A DNA stretch of 64,000 nt from Mesorhizobium sp. B4-1-4 (GTDB lineage Bacteria > Pseudomonadota > Alphaproteobacteria > Rhizobiales > Rhizobiaceae), in contig NZ_CP083950.1 of NCBI RefSeq assembly GCF_006439395.2, positions 682,001 to 746,000 on the forward strand. The letters run 5' to 3'. Numbering within the stretch: position 1 is the first letter of the stretch; each line of letters begins with the position of its first letter. Of the stretch, positions 52,591 through 62,230 are shown piece after piece. Below the pieces are notes generated by a model, which did not search any database, was not told the origin of the DNA, and saw nothing but the letters and a program-made list of their open reading frames with translations. The translations under genes and the position numbers were made by a program.

Positions 52591-53082
52591 ATGGACGCCA
52601 CATCTCTAGCAACGCTCTGGGCCACGATTGCCCTGATCATCTTTCTGGGTATCGCCATCTACATCAAGGTGCCTGGCATGATCGCCAAGGCACTTGATGC
52701 CCGCGCCGCCAGGATCAGCAGCGAGCTCGACGAGGCACGCAAGCTGCGCGACGAGGCCCAGCAATTGCTCGGCCAGTACCAGAAGAAGCGCAAGGAAGCC
52801 GAGCAGGAGGCTGCCGCCATCGTCGCGGCCGCCAAGCGCGAAGCCGAACTGCTCGCCGCCGAGGCGCACAAGAAGACCGAGGACTATGTCGCTCGGCGCA
52901 CTGCGCTGGCCGAACAGAAGATCGGTCAGGCCGAGCGTGGGGCGATTGGCGAAGTGCGTGCCAGCGCCGTCGACATCGCCGTCGAGGCCGCCCGCGCGCT
53001 GCTCGCCGCCAAGGTCGACATCAAGGCCGGGGCCGACCTGTTCAAGGCTTCGCTCGCGGATGTGAAGGCCAAGCTGAACTGA
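52591..53082 (+). CDS. atpF: F0F1 ATP synthase subunit b
   Basis: 163-residue peripheral-stalk subunit: one N-terminal membrane helix (about 6-26, LATLWATIALIIFLGIAIYI), then a coiled-coil (LDEARKLRDEAQQLLGQYQK onward). The ATG at 52591 has GAGGAG upstream and lies 10 bp after the b' stop. Last gene of the F0 operon; a terminator follows. Confidence 0.96.
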   Translation: MDATSLATLWATIALIIFLGIAIYIKVPGMIAKALDARAARISSELDEARKLRDEAQQLLGQYQKKRKEAEQEAAAIVAAAKREAELLAAEAHKKTEDYVARRTALAEQKIGQAERGAIGEVRASAVDIAVEAARALLAAKVDIKAGADLFKASLADVKAKLN

Positions 53083-53106
53083 GCGGCGCGCCAAGCCGCC
53101 GACATG

Positions 53107-53136
53107 AAGCCGCCCGGGCAACCTGGCGGCTTTTTT
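53107..53136 (+). terminator. Rho-independent terminator of the atp operon
   Basis: Stem AAGCCGCC/GGCGGCTT (53107-53114 with 53125-53132), loop of about 10 nt, running into a T-run at 53131-53136. It lies 25 bp after the atpF stop. Confidence 0.85.
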
Positions 53137-53227
53137 GTTGTGCGCGGATAATCTCCCCCGTCCCGACCGTGAGATCGACTGCGACGAGGCAATGGAGCCG
53201 CCGCCTTCGAAGGTTTCGGCGAGCATC

Positions 53228-54037
53228 CTACTGTGGTTGGCTAATATCGCGCGGCGGGTGCCCGGTGACTCGGCTGAACACCCGCGAGAAGGCGGCCGCG
53301 CTGTCGTAGCCGACCTGTGCTGCGACGGTCTTGACAGGTTTGCCCTTACCAAGAAGCTGGCGCGCGATCGTGATGCGCCAGACCGTCAGGTATTCAATCG
53401 GTGGCCGACCGACCAGCTTCCGAAAATGCTCGGCGAAGCGCGTGCGTGACATGCCTGCGACTTCGGCGAGCTCCTCGAGCTTCCAGGGCTTCTTCGGCGC
53501 TTCGTGTATCGCCGTCAGCGCTTTGACGAGACGTGGGTCGGCGAGCCCGGCGAGAACGCCGGTTGAGACAACACCGCATTCGATGACGTGTCGCACGATC
53601 AGGATCAGGAGATACTCGAAGAGCCGGTCGAGCGCCGTCTGGCGGCCACCACCTTCCGCGAACGCTTCGCCGACCAGCAGGTCACAAACCGGCCGCAGCG
53701 CCGGATGCTCTGCGAGCGGTAGGACCACGCAGTCTGGCAGGCCCAGTGCAATGGGATTGCCCTCCGCACCCCCGAGTTCGACGGTTGCGCAGACGAGGTC
53801 GGCCCCGCGCCTGGAATCAACCGCGAAGTCATGGGTCCGCCCACGCGGAAAAAACAGCAGGGTTGGCTCAAGGAATTCGAGATCGGCCTCTCCGCTCCGG
53901 CTGACCCTGAGCTCGCCAGCCTTGAGCATGTGCAGATGACCCACACCAGTGAATTGCAGCGCCTGGCAGAGCGTCCCGGTGAAGAACGTCTGAGCGGTTG
54001 GCGTGACATGGGTAAAGAGGGCGGCCAACGGGTCCAT
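53228..54037 (-). CDS. AraC-family regulator with N-terminal cupin
   Basis: 269-residue regulator. An N-terminal cupin-type domain (TLLFFPRGRTHDFAV region) is followed by a C-terminal AraC double helix-turn-helix (about 165-265; LEELAEVAGMSRTRFAEHFR, then VKTVAAQVGYDSAAAFSRVF). The start at 54037 is chosen because the open frame up to 54232 overlaps the divergent gene. A weak ribosome-binding site leaves the start uncertain. It is divergent from the AhpD-like gene, its likely target. Confidence 0.88.
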   Translation of the reverse strand: MDPLAALFTHVTPTAQTFFTGTLCQALQFTGVGHLHMLKAGELRVSRSGEADLEFLEPTLLFFPRGRTHDFAVDSRRGADLVCATVELGGAEGNPIALGLPDCVVLPLAEHPALRPVCDLLVGEAFAEGGGRQTALDRLFEYLLILIVRHVIECGVVSTGVLAGLADPRLVKALTAIHEAPKKPWKLEELAEVAGMSRTRFAEHFRKLVGRPPIEYLTVWRITIARQLLGKGKPVKTVAAQVGYDSAAAFSRVFSRVTGHPPRDISQPQ

Positions 54038-54125
54038 TGGGACGATCAGCAAAGTTATTGGCACCGAAGAGTACCTGGAGTGCTGCATATAGGAGTGGCG
54101 TGCAATCAACACAAGGAACTCTGAC

Positions 54126-54677
54126 ATGCCCCGTATCGCTCCTATCGACACTGCCCATGCCGACGCTGCCGTCCAGACCACATTGGCGGGCGTCAAAGCC
54201 AAAATCGGCATGGTGCCGAATCTTTTTTCCACCTTCGCCCAATCGCCCGCCGTGCTGAACGGCTACCTCGCTTTGTCCGATGCCCTTGGCAAGGGTGTGC
54301 TCACGGCGAAGCAACGCGAGATCATTTCGCTCGCTGTCGGGCAGGCGAATGAATGCTCTTATTGTCTCTCAGCCCATACGCTGATGGGCAAGGGCGCAGG
54401 CTTGTCCCCGGAAGGTATTCGCAAAGCCCGCGAGGGCAGCGCTGAAACCGCGCTGGACGCGGCCGTTGCCTCATTGGCGCGTCGTCTCATCGACGTGCGG
54501 GGGCAGGTCCTGGATGCGGATCTTGTCGCAGCGCGTTCGGCCGGTCTCGGCGATGCGCACATCGTCGAGATCGTCGCAAATGTCGCCATCAATGTGTTGA
54601 CCAACTACACCAACAACGTCGCATTGACGGAGATCGATTTCCCCAAGGTCGACGTCGAACTGCGCTCTGCCGCCTGA
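54126..54677 (+). CDS. AhpD-like carboxymuconolactone decarboxylase family protein
   Basis: 183-residue alpha-helical protein. It carries the complete AhpD catalytic motif E-x11-C-x2-C-x3-H: Glu65, Cys77, Cys80 and His84 in NECSYCLSAH. This suggests alkylhydroperoxidase-type thiol chemistry rather than lactone decarboxylation. Divergent from an AraC-type regulator and followed by a small membrane protein gene, a combination seen in stress-response loci. Confidence 0.9.
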   Translation: MPRIAPIDTAHADAAVQTTLAGVKAKIGMVPNLFSTFAQSPAVLNGYLALSDALGKGVLTAKQREIISLAVGQANECSYCLSAHTLMGKGAGLSPEGIRKAREGSAETALDAAVASLARRLIDVRGQVLDADLVAARSAGLGDAHIVEIVANVAINVLTNYTNNVALTEIDFPKVDVELRSAA

Positions 54678-54755
54678 CCCGATGGGCGCGGCGCACAATC
54701 GGTCCGGCGCCGCGCCCGTTTGCCCCAAAACCTTCAAACGCAATCGGAGAGTGTC

Positions 54756-55142
54756 ATGAATTTTCGTTTCGTCACAAAGACCGTTCATGCCTTCCTCGAC
54801 TATCCCGTTGCGCTGAGCCTGGCGGCCACGCCGTTCCTGCTCGGACTTGGCCGCGGCAATCCGCCGGCGCTCTGGGTGTCGGTCGCAGCCGGCGTGGCCG
54901 CGTTCATCCTGACCCTGTTCACCGATCACAGGACCGGTGTGTTCCGTGTGCTGCCATATTGGCTGCATTTGGCGGTTGACCGTCTCGTCGGAATTGTCTT
55001 CGTCGCAGTGCCCTTCGCGCTCGGCCTCCAGGGTCTGGACGCCTTCTACTACTGGGCAAACGGCGCTGCGGTTCTCCTGGTCACTCTCGTATTCAACGCT
55101 CCCAAGGGTGAGAATCGCGCGATGGGGACGGTGCACACCTGA
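54756..55142 (+). CDS. Small integral membrane protein (SPW-repeat type)
   Basis: 128-residue inner-membrane protein with four hydrophobic segments (for example VALSLAATPFLLGLGRG and LVGIVFVAVPFALGLQGLDA). Two similar halves, each with a P-F-(L/A)-L-G-L segment, suggest an internal repeat as in SPW-repeat proteins. GGAG lies 6 nt upstream of the ATG. Its location 78 bp after the AhpD-like gene suggests co-expression. Function unknown. Confidence 0.75.
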   Translation: MNFRFVTKTVHAFLDYPVALSLAATPFLLGLGRGNPPALWVSVAAGVAAFILTLFTDHRTGVFRVLPYWLHLAVDRLVGIVFVAVPFALGLQGLDAFYYWANGAAVLLVTLVFNAPKGENRAMGTVHT

Positions 55143-55356
55143 AAGCTGGTGGGAAATCACTGGACAGCGGCCGAGTTGTCTTGGGCCGTTGCTGCTGTGA
55201 CAAGGTCGGCGCTAAGCCTAAGCCTTGGCGGTACCTCCTATGAAATCGCGACCCCTGGCGGTCAGCGCCGGTCGATCCCGTTATTGGCTAAGCGAAACCA
55301 GAAGCAGCCATTCGGCTGTGCGTTATGCGGGAAGTGACCGATAGCGGACTAAGTGT

Positions 55357-56052
55357 TTAATCCAACCCAGCGAGGACCTCTTCTTCAATGACCTCGGCAC
55401 CGCCCAGCCTGAATGGCGCGAAGGATACGCGGTGAAGCCGCGCGACCGGGCCATGCGCCTCGATCGCCGTCCGATGCCGGGCCGTGGCGTAGCCCATATG
55501 GACCTCGAAGCCGTATCGTTCGTGGTGGCCGCCGCAGCCGCACATCATGCGGTCGCGCATCACCTTGGCAACGATGGAAGCGGCCGCGATCGACTGCGAG
55601 CGCTGGTCGCCCTTGATCAGCGCGCGCCCGTCGCAAGGCAGTCCCGGCGGCACATCGCGACCGTCGGCGAGCGCGAGCTTGGGTTTTACCGGCAGGCCGA
55701 CCAGGGCACGGCGCATCGCTTCCAGGCTCGCCTTGAGGATGTTGCTGTTGTCGATGCCTTCCGCGCTGATCGACGCCATCGAAACCCCAAGCGCCGAACC
55801 GATGATACGCTGGAAAAGCGCTTCGCGCTGCAAATGGCTCAGCCGTTTGGAATCGTCTAGCCCTTCGGGGATATTGGCGGGATCGAGCACCACCGCGGCG
55901 GCGACGACCGGCCCGGCCAGCGGGCCGCGGCCGGCCTCATCCATCCCCGCGACCGGCCACAGGCCGTCGGCCATCGCCTTCGTCTCGAAGGAGAAATCGG
56001 GCTTCTCGACGATTTCGAAGAGAAGCGGAGAATCGGAACGCGCGCGAGCCAT
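55357..56052 (-). CDS. rnhB: Ribonuclease HII
   Basis: 231-residue RNase HII that removes RNA from RNA-DNA hybrids and single ribonucleotides. The metal-binding motif [15 protein letters not shown] (Asp38, Glu39) is present, with [12 protein letters not shown] and the later Asp in [18 protein letters not shown]. Start at 56052; the N-terminal extension of about 35 residues before the catalytic core is usual in rhizobia. The 214 bp to its right on the map (55143-55356) contain no gene I can support. Confidence 0.95.
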   Translation of the reverse strand: MARARSDSPLLFEIVEKPDFSFETKAMADGLWPVAGMDEAGRGPLAGPVVAAAVVLDPANIPEGLDDSKRLSHLQREALFQRIIGSALGVSMASISAEGIDNSNILKASLEAMRRALVGLPVKPKLALADGRDVPPGLPCDGRALIKGDQRSQSIAAASIVAKVMRDRMMCGCGGHHERYGFEVHMGYATARHRTAIEAHGPVARLHRVSFAPFRLGGAEVIEEEVLAGLD

Positions 56053-56206
56053 GTTGCGGCGAGGTTCGCATCGGCTCCGATTCTCCGCAAGTCCCTCCGG
56101 GTCGGGTGAGGCGCCGGACCGGGAGGGCACCGTCTGCAGGCCGGGGCAGGCCGGACGGGATTTTTTTGCTTGGCAGCAATGAAACTGCCGCAGCGCTTTA
56201 GGGTCT

Positions 56207-57412
56207 TCAGAGCAGCATCAACTGCTCCTGGTCCTTTCCGGCCGCGACGAACTGGTCGGTCCGCAGGGTGCGCCGTTCGGCGTTGAGTCCGAGTCGTTTG
56301 GCGGTGATCTCGAAGCGGCGGCCGATCTGCCAGGCATAGGGTCCGGCGCCCTTCATGCGCTTGCCCCATTCCGAATCGTAGTCCTTGCCGTCGCGCATCG
56401 AGCGGATCAGCGACATCACGTGGCGATAGCGGTCGGGATAATGGCGCAGCAGCCAGTCCTTGAAGATCGGGCTGACTTCCAGCGGCAGGCGCAGCACGAC
56501 ATAGCCCGCCTCGCGCGCGCCGGCGGCACGCGCCGAATCGAGGATCCGTTCCATTTCCTGGTCGGTAAGACCGGGGATGATCGGCGCCACCATCACCGAA
56601 GTTGGAATGCCGGCATCCGAAAGCTGCCTGATCGCTTCTAGCCGCTTGGACGGCGTTGACGCCCGCGGCTCCATGGTCCTGGCCAGCATGCGATCCATTG
56701 TCGTCACCGACAGCGCCACCTTGGCGAGCCCACGTTCGGCCATGCGCGACAAGATATCGATGTCGCGCGTCACCAGAGCGGACTTGGTGACGATGCCGAC
56801 CGGATGGCCGCGCGCTTCCAGCACTTCGAGGATCTCGCGCATGATCCGGTATTGCTTCTCGATCGGCTGGTAGGGGTCGGTGTTGGTGCCGATGGCGATG
56901 GTGCGCGGCTGGTAGCCATCCTTAGACAGTTCCTTGTCGAGCAAGCGTGCCGCATCCGGCTTGGCGAACAGCTTGGATTCGAAATCCAGGCCAGGCGACA
57001 GGCCCATGAACGCGTGTGTCGGCCGCGCGAAGCAATAGACGCAGCCATGCTCGCAGCCGCGATAAGGGTTGATTGACCGGTCGAAGGAGATATCGGGCGA
57101 TTCATTGCGGGTGATGATGGTGCGCGGTTTTTCCACCTGCACCTCGGTCTTGAACGGGGGCAGTTCCTCCAGGGAACTCCAGCCATCATCGAAAACATGC
57201 CGGCTGACAGGTTCGAACCGGCCGGACGGATTGATGCCCGCCGACCGGCCGCGGTTGCGGTCCGGACGGATGCGCATGCCGCTCTGCTCGATCATCGCAT
57301 TGGCCATCTCGGCTCTTCCTGCCCCAAAGGCGGCAATGTCGGCACGCATGATCGGTTCCATCTTTGCCCGCTCCCAAGGAGTGTCCATGTTGTGTCGAAT
57401 CGCTCTGCTCAT
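56207..57412 (-). CDS. PA0069-family radical SAM protein
   Basis: 401-residue radical SAM protein. The 4Fe-4S motif is C-x3-C-x2-C, Cys120, Cys124 and Cys127 in [12 protein letters not shown]. The rest resembles the SplB-like Rv2578c/PA0069 group ([38 protein letters not shown]). The reaction is not known. The start at 57412 is chosen with TAGGAATAA upstream; an earlier in-frame codon exists at 57448. It is upstream of rnhB on the same strand, a pairing common in rhizobia. Confidence 0.9.
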   Translation of the reverse strand: MSRAIRHNMDTPWERAKMEPIMRADIAAFGAGRAEMANAMIEQSGMRIRPDRNRGRSAGINPSGRFEPVSRHVFDDGWSSLEELPPFKTEVQVEKPRTIITRNESPDISFDRSINPYRGCEHGCVYCFARPTHAFMGLSPGLDFESKLFAKPDAARLLDKELSKDGYQPRTIAIGTNTDPYQPIEKQYRIMREILEVLEARGHPVGIVTKSALVTRDIDILSRMAERGLAKVALSVTTMDRMLARTMEPRASTPSKRLEAIRQLSDAGIPTSVMVAPIIPGLTDQEMERILDSARAAGAREAGYVVLRLPLEVSPIFKDWLLRHYPDRYRHVMSLIRSMRDGKDYDSEWGKRMKGAGPYAWQIGRRFEITAKRLGLNAERRTLRTDQFVAAGKDQEQLMLL

Positions 57413-57509
57413 GAAATTATTCCTATTTCGCCGATGAGAACAAAGCAAGAACTTTCTATGTTGCGTTGCAAAACTGGCACTGTGCGCGGGTTTCCGCTAT
57501 TCGGCTGAC

Positions 57510-58037
57510 ATGCTCAGTGTTCTCATCGAAACCCGCAATAACGAGGAGGCTCTTGCCCGCACGCTCGGCTCGCTGATTGGCGGGGCGGTCGAGGGCGTGG
57601 TGCGCGAGGTCATCATCTGCGACACCGGTTCCACCGACCAGACGCATTATGTCGCCGAGCACGCCGGTTGCCAGTATGTGGCGAGCGGCGGTATCGCCGC
57701 CGGCATCCGGCAGGCCAAGGGCGACTGGCTGCTGCTGTTGGAACCGGGCGCGCGGCTGGTGGAGGGCTGGATCGAGGCGGTCGTCGTCCACACGGCCAAG
57801 CAAACCATGGCGGCGCGCTTCTCACGCGCGCGGGGCAGCCGCGCGCCGTTCCTGGCCCGGGTCTTTTCGGGAAACCGGGCGCTCGCCGAGGGGCTGGTGA
57901 TCAGCAAGCGTCAGGCCACGTCCCTGTCGAAGAACGCCGGCAGCGCCGAGGCTCTGGCGCGCGGCCTGGCGACAAAGAAACTCGACGCCGAGATTTGGGT
58001 CGCCCAGGCCAAGCAGGAACACCGCTCTTCGAAGTGA
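57510..58037 (+). CDS. Short family 2-like glycosyltransferase
   Basis: 175-residue protein with only the nucleotide-sugar-binding half of a GT-A fold: MLSVLIETRNNEEALARTLG, VIICDTGSTDQTHYVAEHAG, GIRQAKGDWLLLLEPGARL. The Asp pair expected of a DXD motif is not evident (LEPGA in that place). It is shorter than usual GT2 enzymes, so it may be a stand-alone small family or inactive. Divergent from the radical SAM gene. Confidence 0.75.
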   Translation: MLSVLIETRNNEEALARTLGSLIGGAVEGVVREVIICDTGSTDQTHYVAEHAGCQYVASGGIAAGIRQAKGDWLLLLEPGARLVEGWIEAVVVHTAKQTMAARFSRARGSRAPFLARVFSGNRALAEGLVISKRQATSLSKNAGSAEALARGLATKKLDAEIWVAQAKQEHRSSK

Positions 58038-58046
58038 TATTTTGCA

Positions 58047-58092
58047 ACGGCTGTTTCGCATTGCAGAAAACGGCTGTTTCGCATTGCAGAAA
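58047..58092. repeat. Tandem duplication of 23 bp
   Basis: ACGGCTGTTTCGCATTGC followed by AGAAA occurs twice, back to back (58047-58069 and 58070-58092), just after the glycosyltransferase stop. It looks like simple slippage or duplication. Confidence 0.8.
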
Positions 58093-58172
58093 ATGTGACG
58101 CGGGTTAGCGGAGGCGCCGGTGCCGTTCCGTTTTTGGAAATGGCGCTTGGAAAGCCATTCAGCCTTTGGTTT

Positions 58173-58727
58173 TCATGGAGCGGCTTTTCCGCGCCGCAGA
58201 TGCTCGTCCAGGCGCGGCATGATCTCGACGAAGTTGCAGGGCATGTGCCGGTAGTCGAGTTGCGCCTTGAGGATGCCGTCCCAGGCGTCCTTGCAGGCGC
58301 CGGGCGAGCCCGGCAGCACGAAGACGAAGGTGGCGTTGACGACGCCGCCGGTCGCCCGGCTCTGGATTGTCGAAGTGCCGATCTTGTCGTAGGAGATGCG
58401 GTGGAACACTTCCGAAAAGCCGTCCATGCGCTTTTCGAAGATCGGCTCCAACGCCTCCGGCGTCACGTCTCGGCCGGTGAAGCCGGTGCCACCGGTGGTG
58501 ATGACGACGTCGATCCCCGTGTCCTTCGACCAGCCAAGCACCTTGTCACGGATTTTGTCACGGTCGTCGGTAACGATATCGCGGGCGGCCAGGATGTGGC
58601 CGGCCTCGGTGATGCGGTCTGCCAGCGTCTGGCCGGATTTGTCGTCGGCGAGGCCGCGCGTGTCCGAAACGGTCAGCACCGCGATGCGCACGGGAATGAA
58701 AGAACGGCCCTCGTCAGTCGTGGCCAT
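58173..58727 (-). CDS. moaB: Molybdenum cofactor biosynthesis protein B
   Basis: 184-residue MoaB/Mog-type protein that adenylylates molybdopterin. The conserved TTGGTGFTGRDVTPEAL motif is at about 95-111 and VVNATFVFVLPGSPGACKDA is near the C-terminus. It starts 1 bp after the ispE stop. It could serve the molybdoenzyme at 10739-13102 among others. Confidence 0.93.
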   Translation of the reverse strand: MATTDEGRSFIPVRIAVLTVSDTRGLADDKSGQTLADRITEAGHILAARDIVTDDRDKIRDKVLGWSKDTGIDVVITTGGTGFTGRDVTPEALEPIFEKRMDGFSEVFHRISYDKIGTSTIQSRATGGVVNATFVFVLPGSPGACKDAWDGILKAQLDYRHMPCNFVEIMPRLDEHLRRGKAAP

Positions 58728-58728
58728 C

Positions 58729-59616
58729 TCACTCAGCCTCCGATGTCATGCTGCGCGTTGCCGCGACGAACCAGTCGGGCTGGCGGCTTCGGATCTCGGC
58801 GGCCGCGCGCTTGGCGACATTGCCGGTCTCGAACAGGCCGAAACATGTCGCGCCCGATCCGGACATGCGCGAAAATCCTGATCCGGCCTTGTTCAGCCAT
58901 GAAAGCGCCCTGCCTATGGCGGGCTGCATGGCAACGGCCGCCGGCTCGAGATCGTTGCGGGTGACCTCCAGCCAATTGCGCAGGCTGTGAAAATCGATGC
59001 TGCGCGGCAACGGCGGCAATGGCTCGTTGTCGCGATGGGAAAGCGCCGCGAAGACGTCCGCTGTCGGGAGCGGCATTCCAGGATTGACCAGCACCAGTCC
59101 CAGCGCTGAAAAGTCCGGCACCATCGACAGTTCGTCCCCAATGCCGCGCGCCACCAGCGGCTTTGCCGCCAGGCACATCGGTATGTCGGCGCCAAGCGAG
59201 AGGCCGATCCGCGCCAGTTCGGCGCCATCGATGTCCAGGCTCCATGTCCGTGCCAGCCCGCGCAGGGCCGCCGCCGCGTCGCTCGATCCGCCGCCGACGC
59301 CGGAGGCGACCGGCAGGTTTTTCTCGAGCCTGATGACGACGGGCGGAGTTCTTTCGGATGCAGCCGATTTTCGCAAGGCATCGCGCGCCTTGAGTACGAG
59401 GTTGCTGTCGTCCAGGGGAACTGCCGGCGCATAACGGCCGGACACGATGAAATCGTCGCTGTCGGCGAGCGCGATCTCGACCCGGTCGCCAAAACGCGTG
59501 AACACCGCCAGGCTTTCGATCAGGTGATAACCGTCGGGGCGCCTGCCGGTGATATGTAGCGCCAGATTGATCTTGGCATGCGCATGCCAGGTGCGCGAAC
59601 CGATGTCGGTGTCCAC
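58729..59616 (-). CDS. ispE: 4-diphosphocytidyl-2-C-methyl-D-erythritol kinase
   Basis: 295-residue GHMP kinase of the MEP isoprenoid pathway. The N-terminal AKINLALHITGRRPDGYH motif (Lys15) and the phosphate-binding loop VGGGSSDAAAAL (about 108-118) are present, with a C-terminal GSGATCFGLF loop. The start is a GTG at 59616 with a weak ribosome-binding site. Upstream of moaB on the same strand; ispB, from the next stage of isoprenoid metabolism, lies nearby. Confidence 0.95.
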   Translation of the reverse strand: MDTDIGSRTWHAHAKINLALHITGRRPDGYHLIESLAVFTRFGDRVEIALADSDDFIVSGRYAPAVPLDDSNLVLKARDALRKSAASERTPPVVIRLEKNLPVASGVGGGSSDAAAALRGLARTWSLDIDGAELARIGLSLGADIPMCLAAKPLVARGIGDELSMVPDFSALGLVLVNPGMPLPTADVFAALSHRDNEPLPPLPRSIDFHSLRNWLEVTRNDLEPAAVAMQPAIGRALSWLNKAGSGFSRMSGSGATCFGLFETGNVAKRAAAEIRSRQPDWFVAATRSMTSEAE

Positions 59617-59642
59617 GGCGTCAGTCGTATGGGGAATGATGT

Positions 59643-59828
59643 TCAGTCCTTGGCCAGCCGGTATTCGCCGGTCTTCGGATCCTTGACCAGCGTTCCCATC
59701 GCGCCATTGGCCGCCTGCTTTTCGGTGCGCCGCACCTTGGCCGTCACGCGTTCGGCTTCCCTGACGAAAGTGCGGTAGCCGAAATAGGCGGCGACGCCAA
59801 CGACGGTGAAGAAAATGATCTGCGGCAT
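59643..59828 (-). CDS. Small membrane-anchored hypothetical protein
   Basis: 61-residue protein: an N-terminal membrane helix (PQIIFFTVVGVAAYFGYRTF) then a basic stretch and a C-terminal TLVKDPKTGEYRLAKD segment. GGAGGAG lies 7 nt before the ATG at 59828, which supports translation. Short proteins of this kind (one helix plus a DP-x-TGEYR tail) are common in Rhizobiales next to ispE; function unknown. Confidence 0.8.
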   Translation of the reverse strand: MPQIIFFTVVGVAAYFGYRTFVREAERVTAKVRRTEKQAANGAMGTLVKDPKTGEYRLAKD

Positions 59829-59968
59829 GTCAAAACTCCTCCCACGCTGGGCCGGCGAATGCGACCGGTCGGGTCGGTTATGCATGTTGTCCAAAAGTGT
59901 GTTCGGTTTCGGGAAGACAACAATGCATTAGACTTCAAGCCTTCATGCTAGACGGTTTTACCGGCTTT

Positions 59969-60832
59969 TCAAAGCCCGAAGCGAGCCCACAAGGCGCGCT
60001 CTTCCGCCGCATCGATGACGCCGCTGGCGGCCGCGGCGGCGATGTCAGGCGCCGAAAAGCCCTTGCTTGAGCCGAACAGGCCGAAGCGACCGAGGAAACC
60101 ATGCGGCGCCGATACCAGTCTGAGTTGCGTCTTCGTCCCGAACCGGGTCTTCAGCACCGTGCGCATGTCGCCGAGCGCGTCGACGAGGCCAAGCTCAAGA
60201 CCCCTTTTGCCGGTCCAGAACAGGCCGGTGAACAGGTCCGGATCGTCCTTCAGCCTGGTACCGCGCCGCTCCTTGACGAGATCGATGAACGTGCCGTGCA
60301 CCTCGAGTTGCAGTGCCTTCAGCCGCTCGACGTCTTCCTTCTTCTCGGGCTTGAACGGATCGAGCACCGCCTTGTTCTGGCCGGCGGTGTAGACACGGCG
60401 CTCGACGCCGATCTTCTTCATCAGCTCCGGAAAGCCGAACGAGGCCGAGACGACCCCGATGGAGCCGACGATGGAGGACGGATCGGCGAAGATCTCGTCG
60501 CCGGCAACCGCGATCATATAGCCGCCCGAGGCCGCGACGTCCTCGACGAAGACCAGCACCTTCTTGTTCTTTTCGTTCGCCAGGTCGCGAATGCGCTTGA
60601 AGATCAGCCGCGACTGCACTGGCGAGCCGCCGGGCGAATTGATCGAGATGGCGACTGCCGGCGCGTCGAACGAAAAGGCCTTCTCGATGAGGCCAGCGGT
60701 GGAGGCCAGCGACAGGCTCGGCCGGAACGGACCGCCACCGGCCATGATGGTGCCATGCAGCCGGATGACCGGAATGGTGACGACGGTGGAGCGCCAGGAT
60801 TTCGGCAGCAGTCGGTTGAAAAGACGTTTCAC
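59969..60832 (-). CDS. S49 family signal peptide peptidase-like protease
   Basis: 287-residue serine protease of the SppA/SohB type. The nucleophile is probably Ser102 in DVAASGGYMIAVAGDEI, with INSPGGSPVQS ahead of it and SIVGSIGVVSASFG after it. A basic, weakly hydrophobic N-terminus (about 14-28) may act as a membrane anchor. Members clear cleaved signal peptides and membrane protein fragments. Lies 78 bp after the methyltransferase gene on the same strand. Confidence 0.9.
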   Translation of the reverse strand: MKRLFNRLLPKSWRSTVVTIPVIRLHGTIMAGGGPFRPSLSLASTAGLIEKAFSFDAPAVAISINSPGGSPVQSRLIFKRIRDLANEKNKKVLVFVEDVAASGGYMIAVAGDEIFADPSSIVGSIGVVSASFGFPELMKKIGVERRVYTAGQNKAVLDPFKPEKKEDVERLKALQLEVHGTFIDLVKERRGTRLKDDPDLFTGLFWTGKRGLELGLVDALGDMRTVLKTRFGTKTQLRLVSAPHGFLGRFGLFGSSKGFSAPDIAAAAASGVIDAAEERALWARFGL

Positions 60833-60910
60833 GAGAGGACGGTCTCCGGTCGATGGTTGCAGGCATGTAGGGATTTCCCGGCCAACGGCAATGTGGCGGC
60901 CAGGAATAGC

Positions 60911-61714
60911 TCAATCTCCAAACAGCGAGGCGAGACCATTGGTGATCATTTCGCTGCGCTCGTCAGGGCCGTTGCCCGACTGCGGGTGAAGCATCAGCGG
61001 CGGCCGGATGGCGAGTTTTCCGCGCGCGCCAAGCGATGCGCGCACGACGATGCGGATCGCAGTCGCGTCGGGGCGAGGGTGCACGGCCAGCATCTCGGCG
61101 TCGCCGAATCGGCCGGCGATCGCATCGAGAATGGCGCCGAGCTGTTCGGGTCGCGCGATGACGGCAAGCCCGCCGCGCGGCCTGACCACCGCCGCCGCGC
61201 TGCGGATCCAGCTTTCGAACAACCCGTCTTCCATGACATGGGCTTCCTTCCGCAGGCGCTCTGGCGTGGCGCGGTCCCGTGCGGCGTTGAAGGGCGGGTT
61301 CATGATGACGAAGTCGAAATCATTGTCGGCGAGGCCGGCGGCGGCCCGGGCGCGGCCCGACACCGTGACATCGGCGACAAGCACGGCTGCGCGATCGCTG
61401 AGATGCGCATTGCCGGGATGGGCAAGCGTGGCTGAGGCGAATGCCGCCATTTCCGGCGCACGTTCGACAAGCACGGCAGCCGCCGCACCCGGGCAGCGCG
61501 ACAGCACCGCGAGGCCGGCGGCTCCGGCGCCGGCGCCGAAATCGGCGAGGCGTCCGCCAAAGGCGGATGGCACGGAGGCCGCCAGCATCATTGCATCCAT
61601 ACCGGCGCGGTGGCCGCCATGCTTGGGCTGCACGAGCCAGAACCGGCCGCGATGGAAGGCGTCGACCGTATGGGCCGGTGTGTCCGGGGCGAGGGCGGCT
61701 GGCGCGGCCGACAT
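60911..61714 (-). CDS. TrmN6-like methyltransferase
   Basis: 267-residue class I SAM-dependent methyltransferase of the small-domain type. It has HRAGMDAMMLAASVP, the SAM-binding loop LADFGAGAGAAGLAVL, and the N6-adenine/amino methylation motif IMNPPFNAARD. This fits the TrmN6/YfiC group that methylates tRNA1(Val) A37, though the tRNA substrate is inferred. The start codon directly abuts the DUF2007 stop codon. Confidence 0.88.
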   Translation of the reverse strand: MSAAPAALAPDTPAHTVDAFHRGRFWLVQPKHGGHRAGMDAMMLAASVPSAFGGRLADFGAGAGAAGLAVLSRCPGAAAAVLVERAPEMAAFASATLAHPGNAHLSDRAAVLVADVTVSGRARAAAGLADNDFDFVIMNPPFNAARDRATPERLRKEAHVMEDGLFESWIRSAAAVVRPRGGLAVIARPEQLGAILDAIAGRFGDAEMLAVHPRPDATAIRIVVRASLGARGKLAIRPPLMLHPQSGNGPDERSEMITNGLASLFGD

Positions 61715-61939
61715 CTATTTTCCGCGAATCTCGTTGGCGATGCCGGCGTCCCTCAGGATGCGCCGCGCGGCGTCGGCCTGCTCGGCGTCGACCATGACGC
61801 GCCGCGGCAGGATGCCCAGAGAACCGTCCAGCACGCTCATGTTCTGGTCGGCGACGAAGCAGCCGATGCCGGCATCGCGCATCAGCGATTCGACAAAGGA
61901 GATGATGACGGCGTCGTTGGTGCGGATGAGCTCTATCAT
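61715..61939 (-). CDS. DUF2007 family protein
   Basis: 74-residue protein with the DUF2007 pattern: MIELIRTNDAVIISFVESLM, GIGCFVADQNMSVLDGSLG, ILPRRVMVDAEQADAARRIL. Members look like small signal-transducing or PII-like ferredoxin-fold domains, but no function is established. Forms an operon with the methyltransferase gene and is divergent from ispB, a conserved arrangement in Rhizobiales. Confidence 0.9.
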   Translation of the reverse strand: MIELIRTNDAVIISFVESLMRDAGIGCFVADQNMSVLDGSLGILPRRVMVDAEQADAARRILRDAGIANEIRGK

Positions 61940-62230
61940 CGGGTGAAACTCTCAGTTTACGGCGCTGATGTAAACGGGGACGTGGATTCCCGGCATCTCC
62001 AGCACCCTGACTTACCTCTGAGCGACGGCATGGTCGCGGCCCCACCCTATCGACCGCTTGCTGTCCAACCTCGCATCCTCGGCAGAGCCTCGCTCCCTGC
62101 GGTACCGGTTGACACGCTGTCATCGCCGCCGCGCCAATTCGCCACTTGCCGTGGCCATGTCCGCCGCCCTAGAGTCACACTGGGACCAAGGGTGCCGTCG
62201 CACGCGTTATACCAAGGCGGGAGAGTTGTC

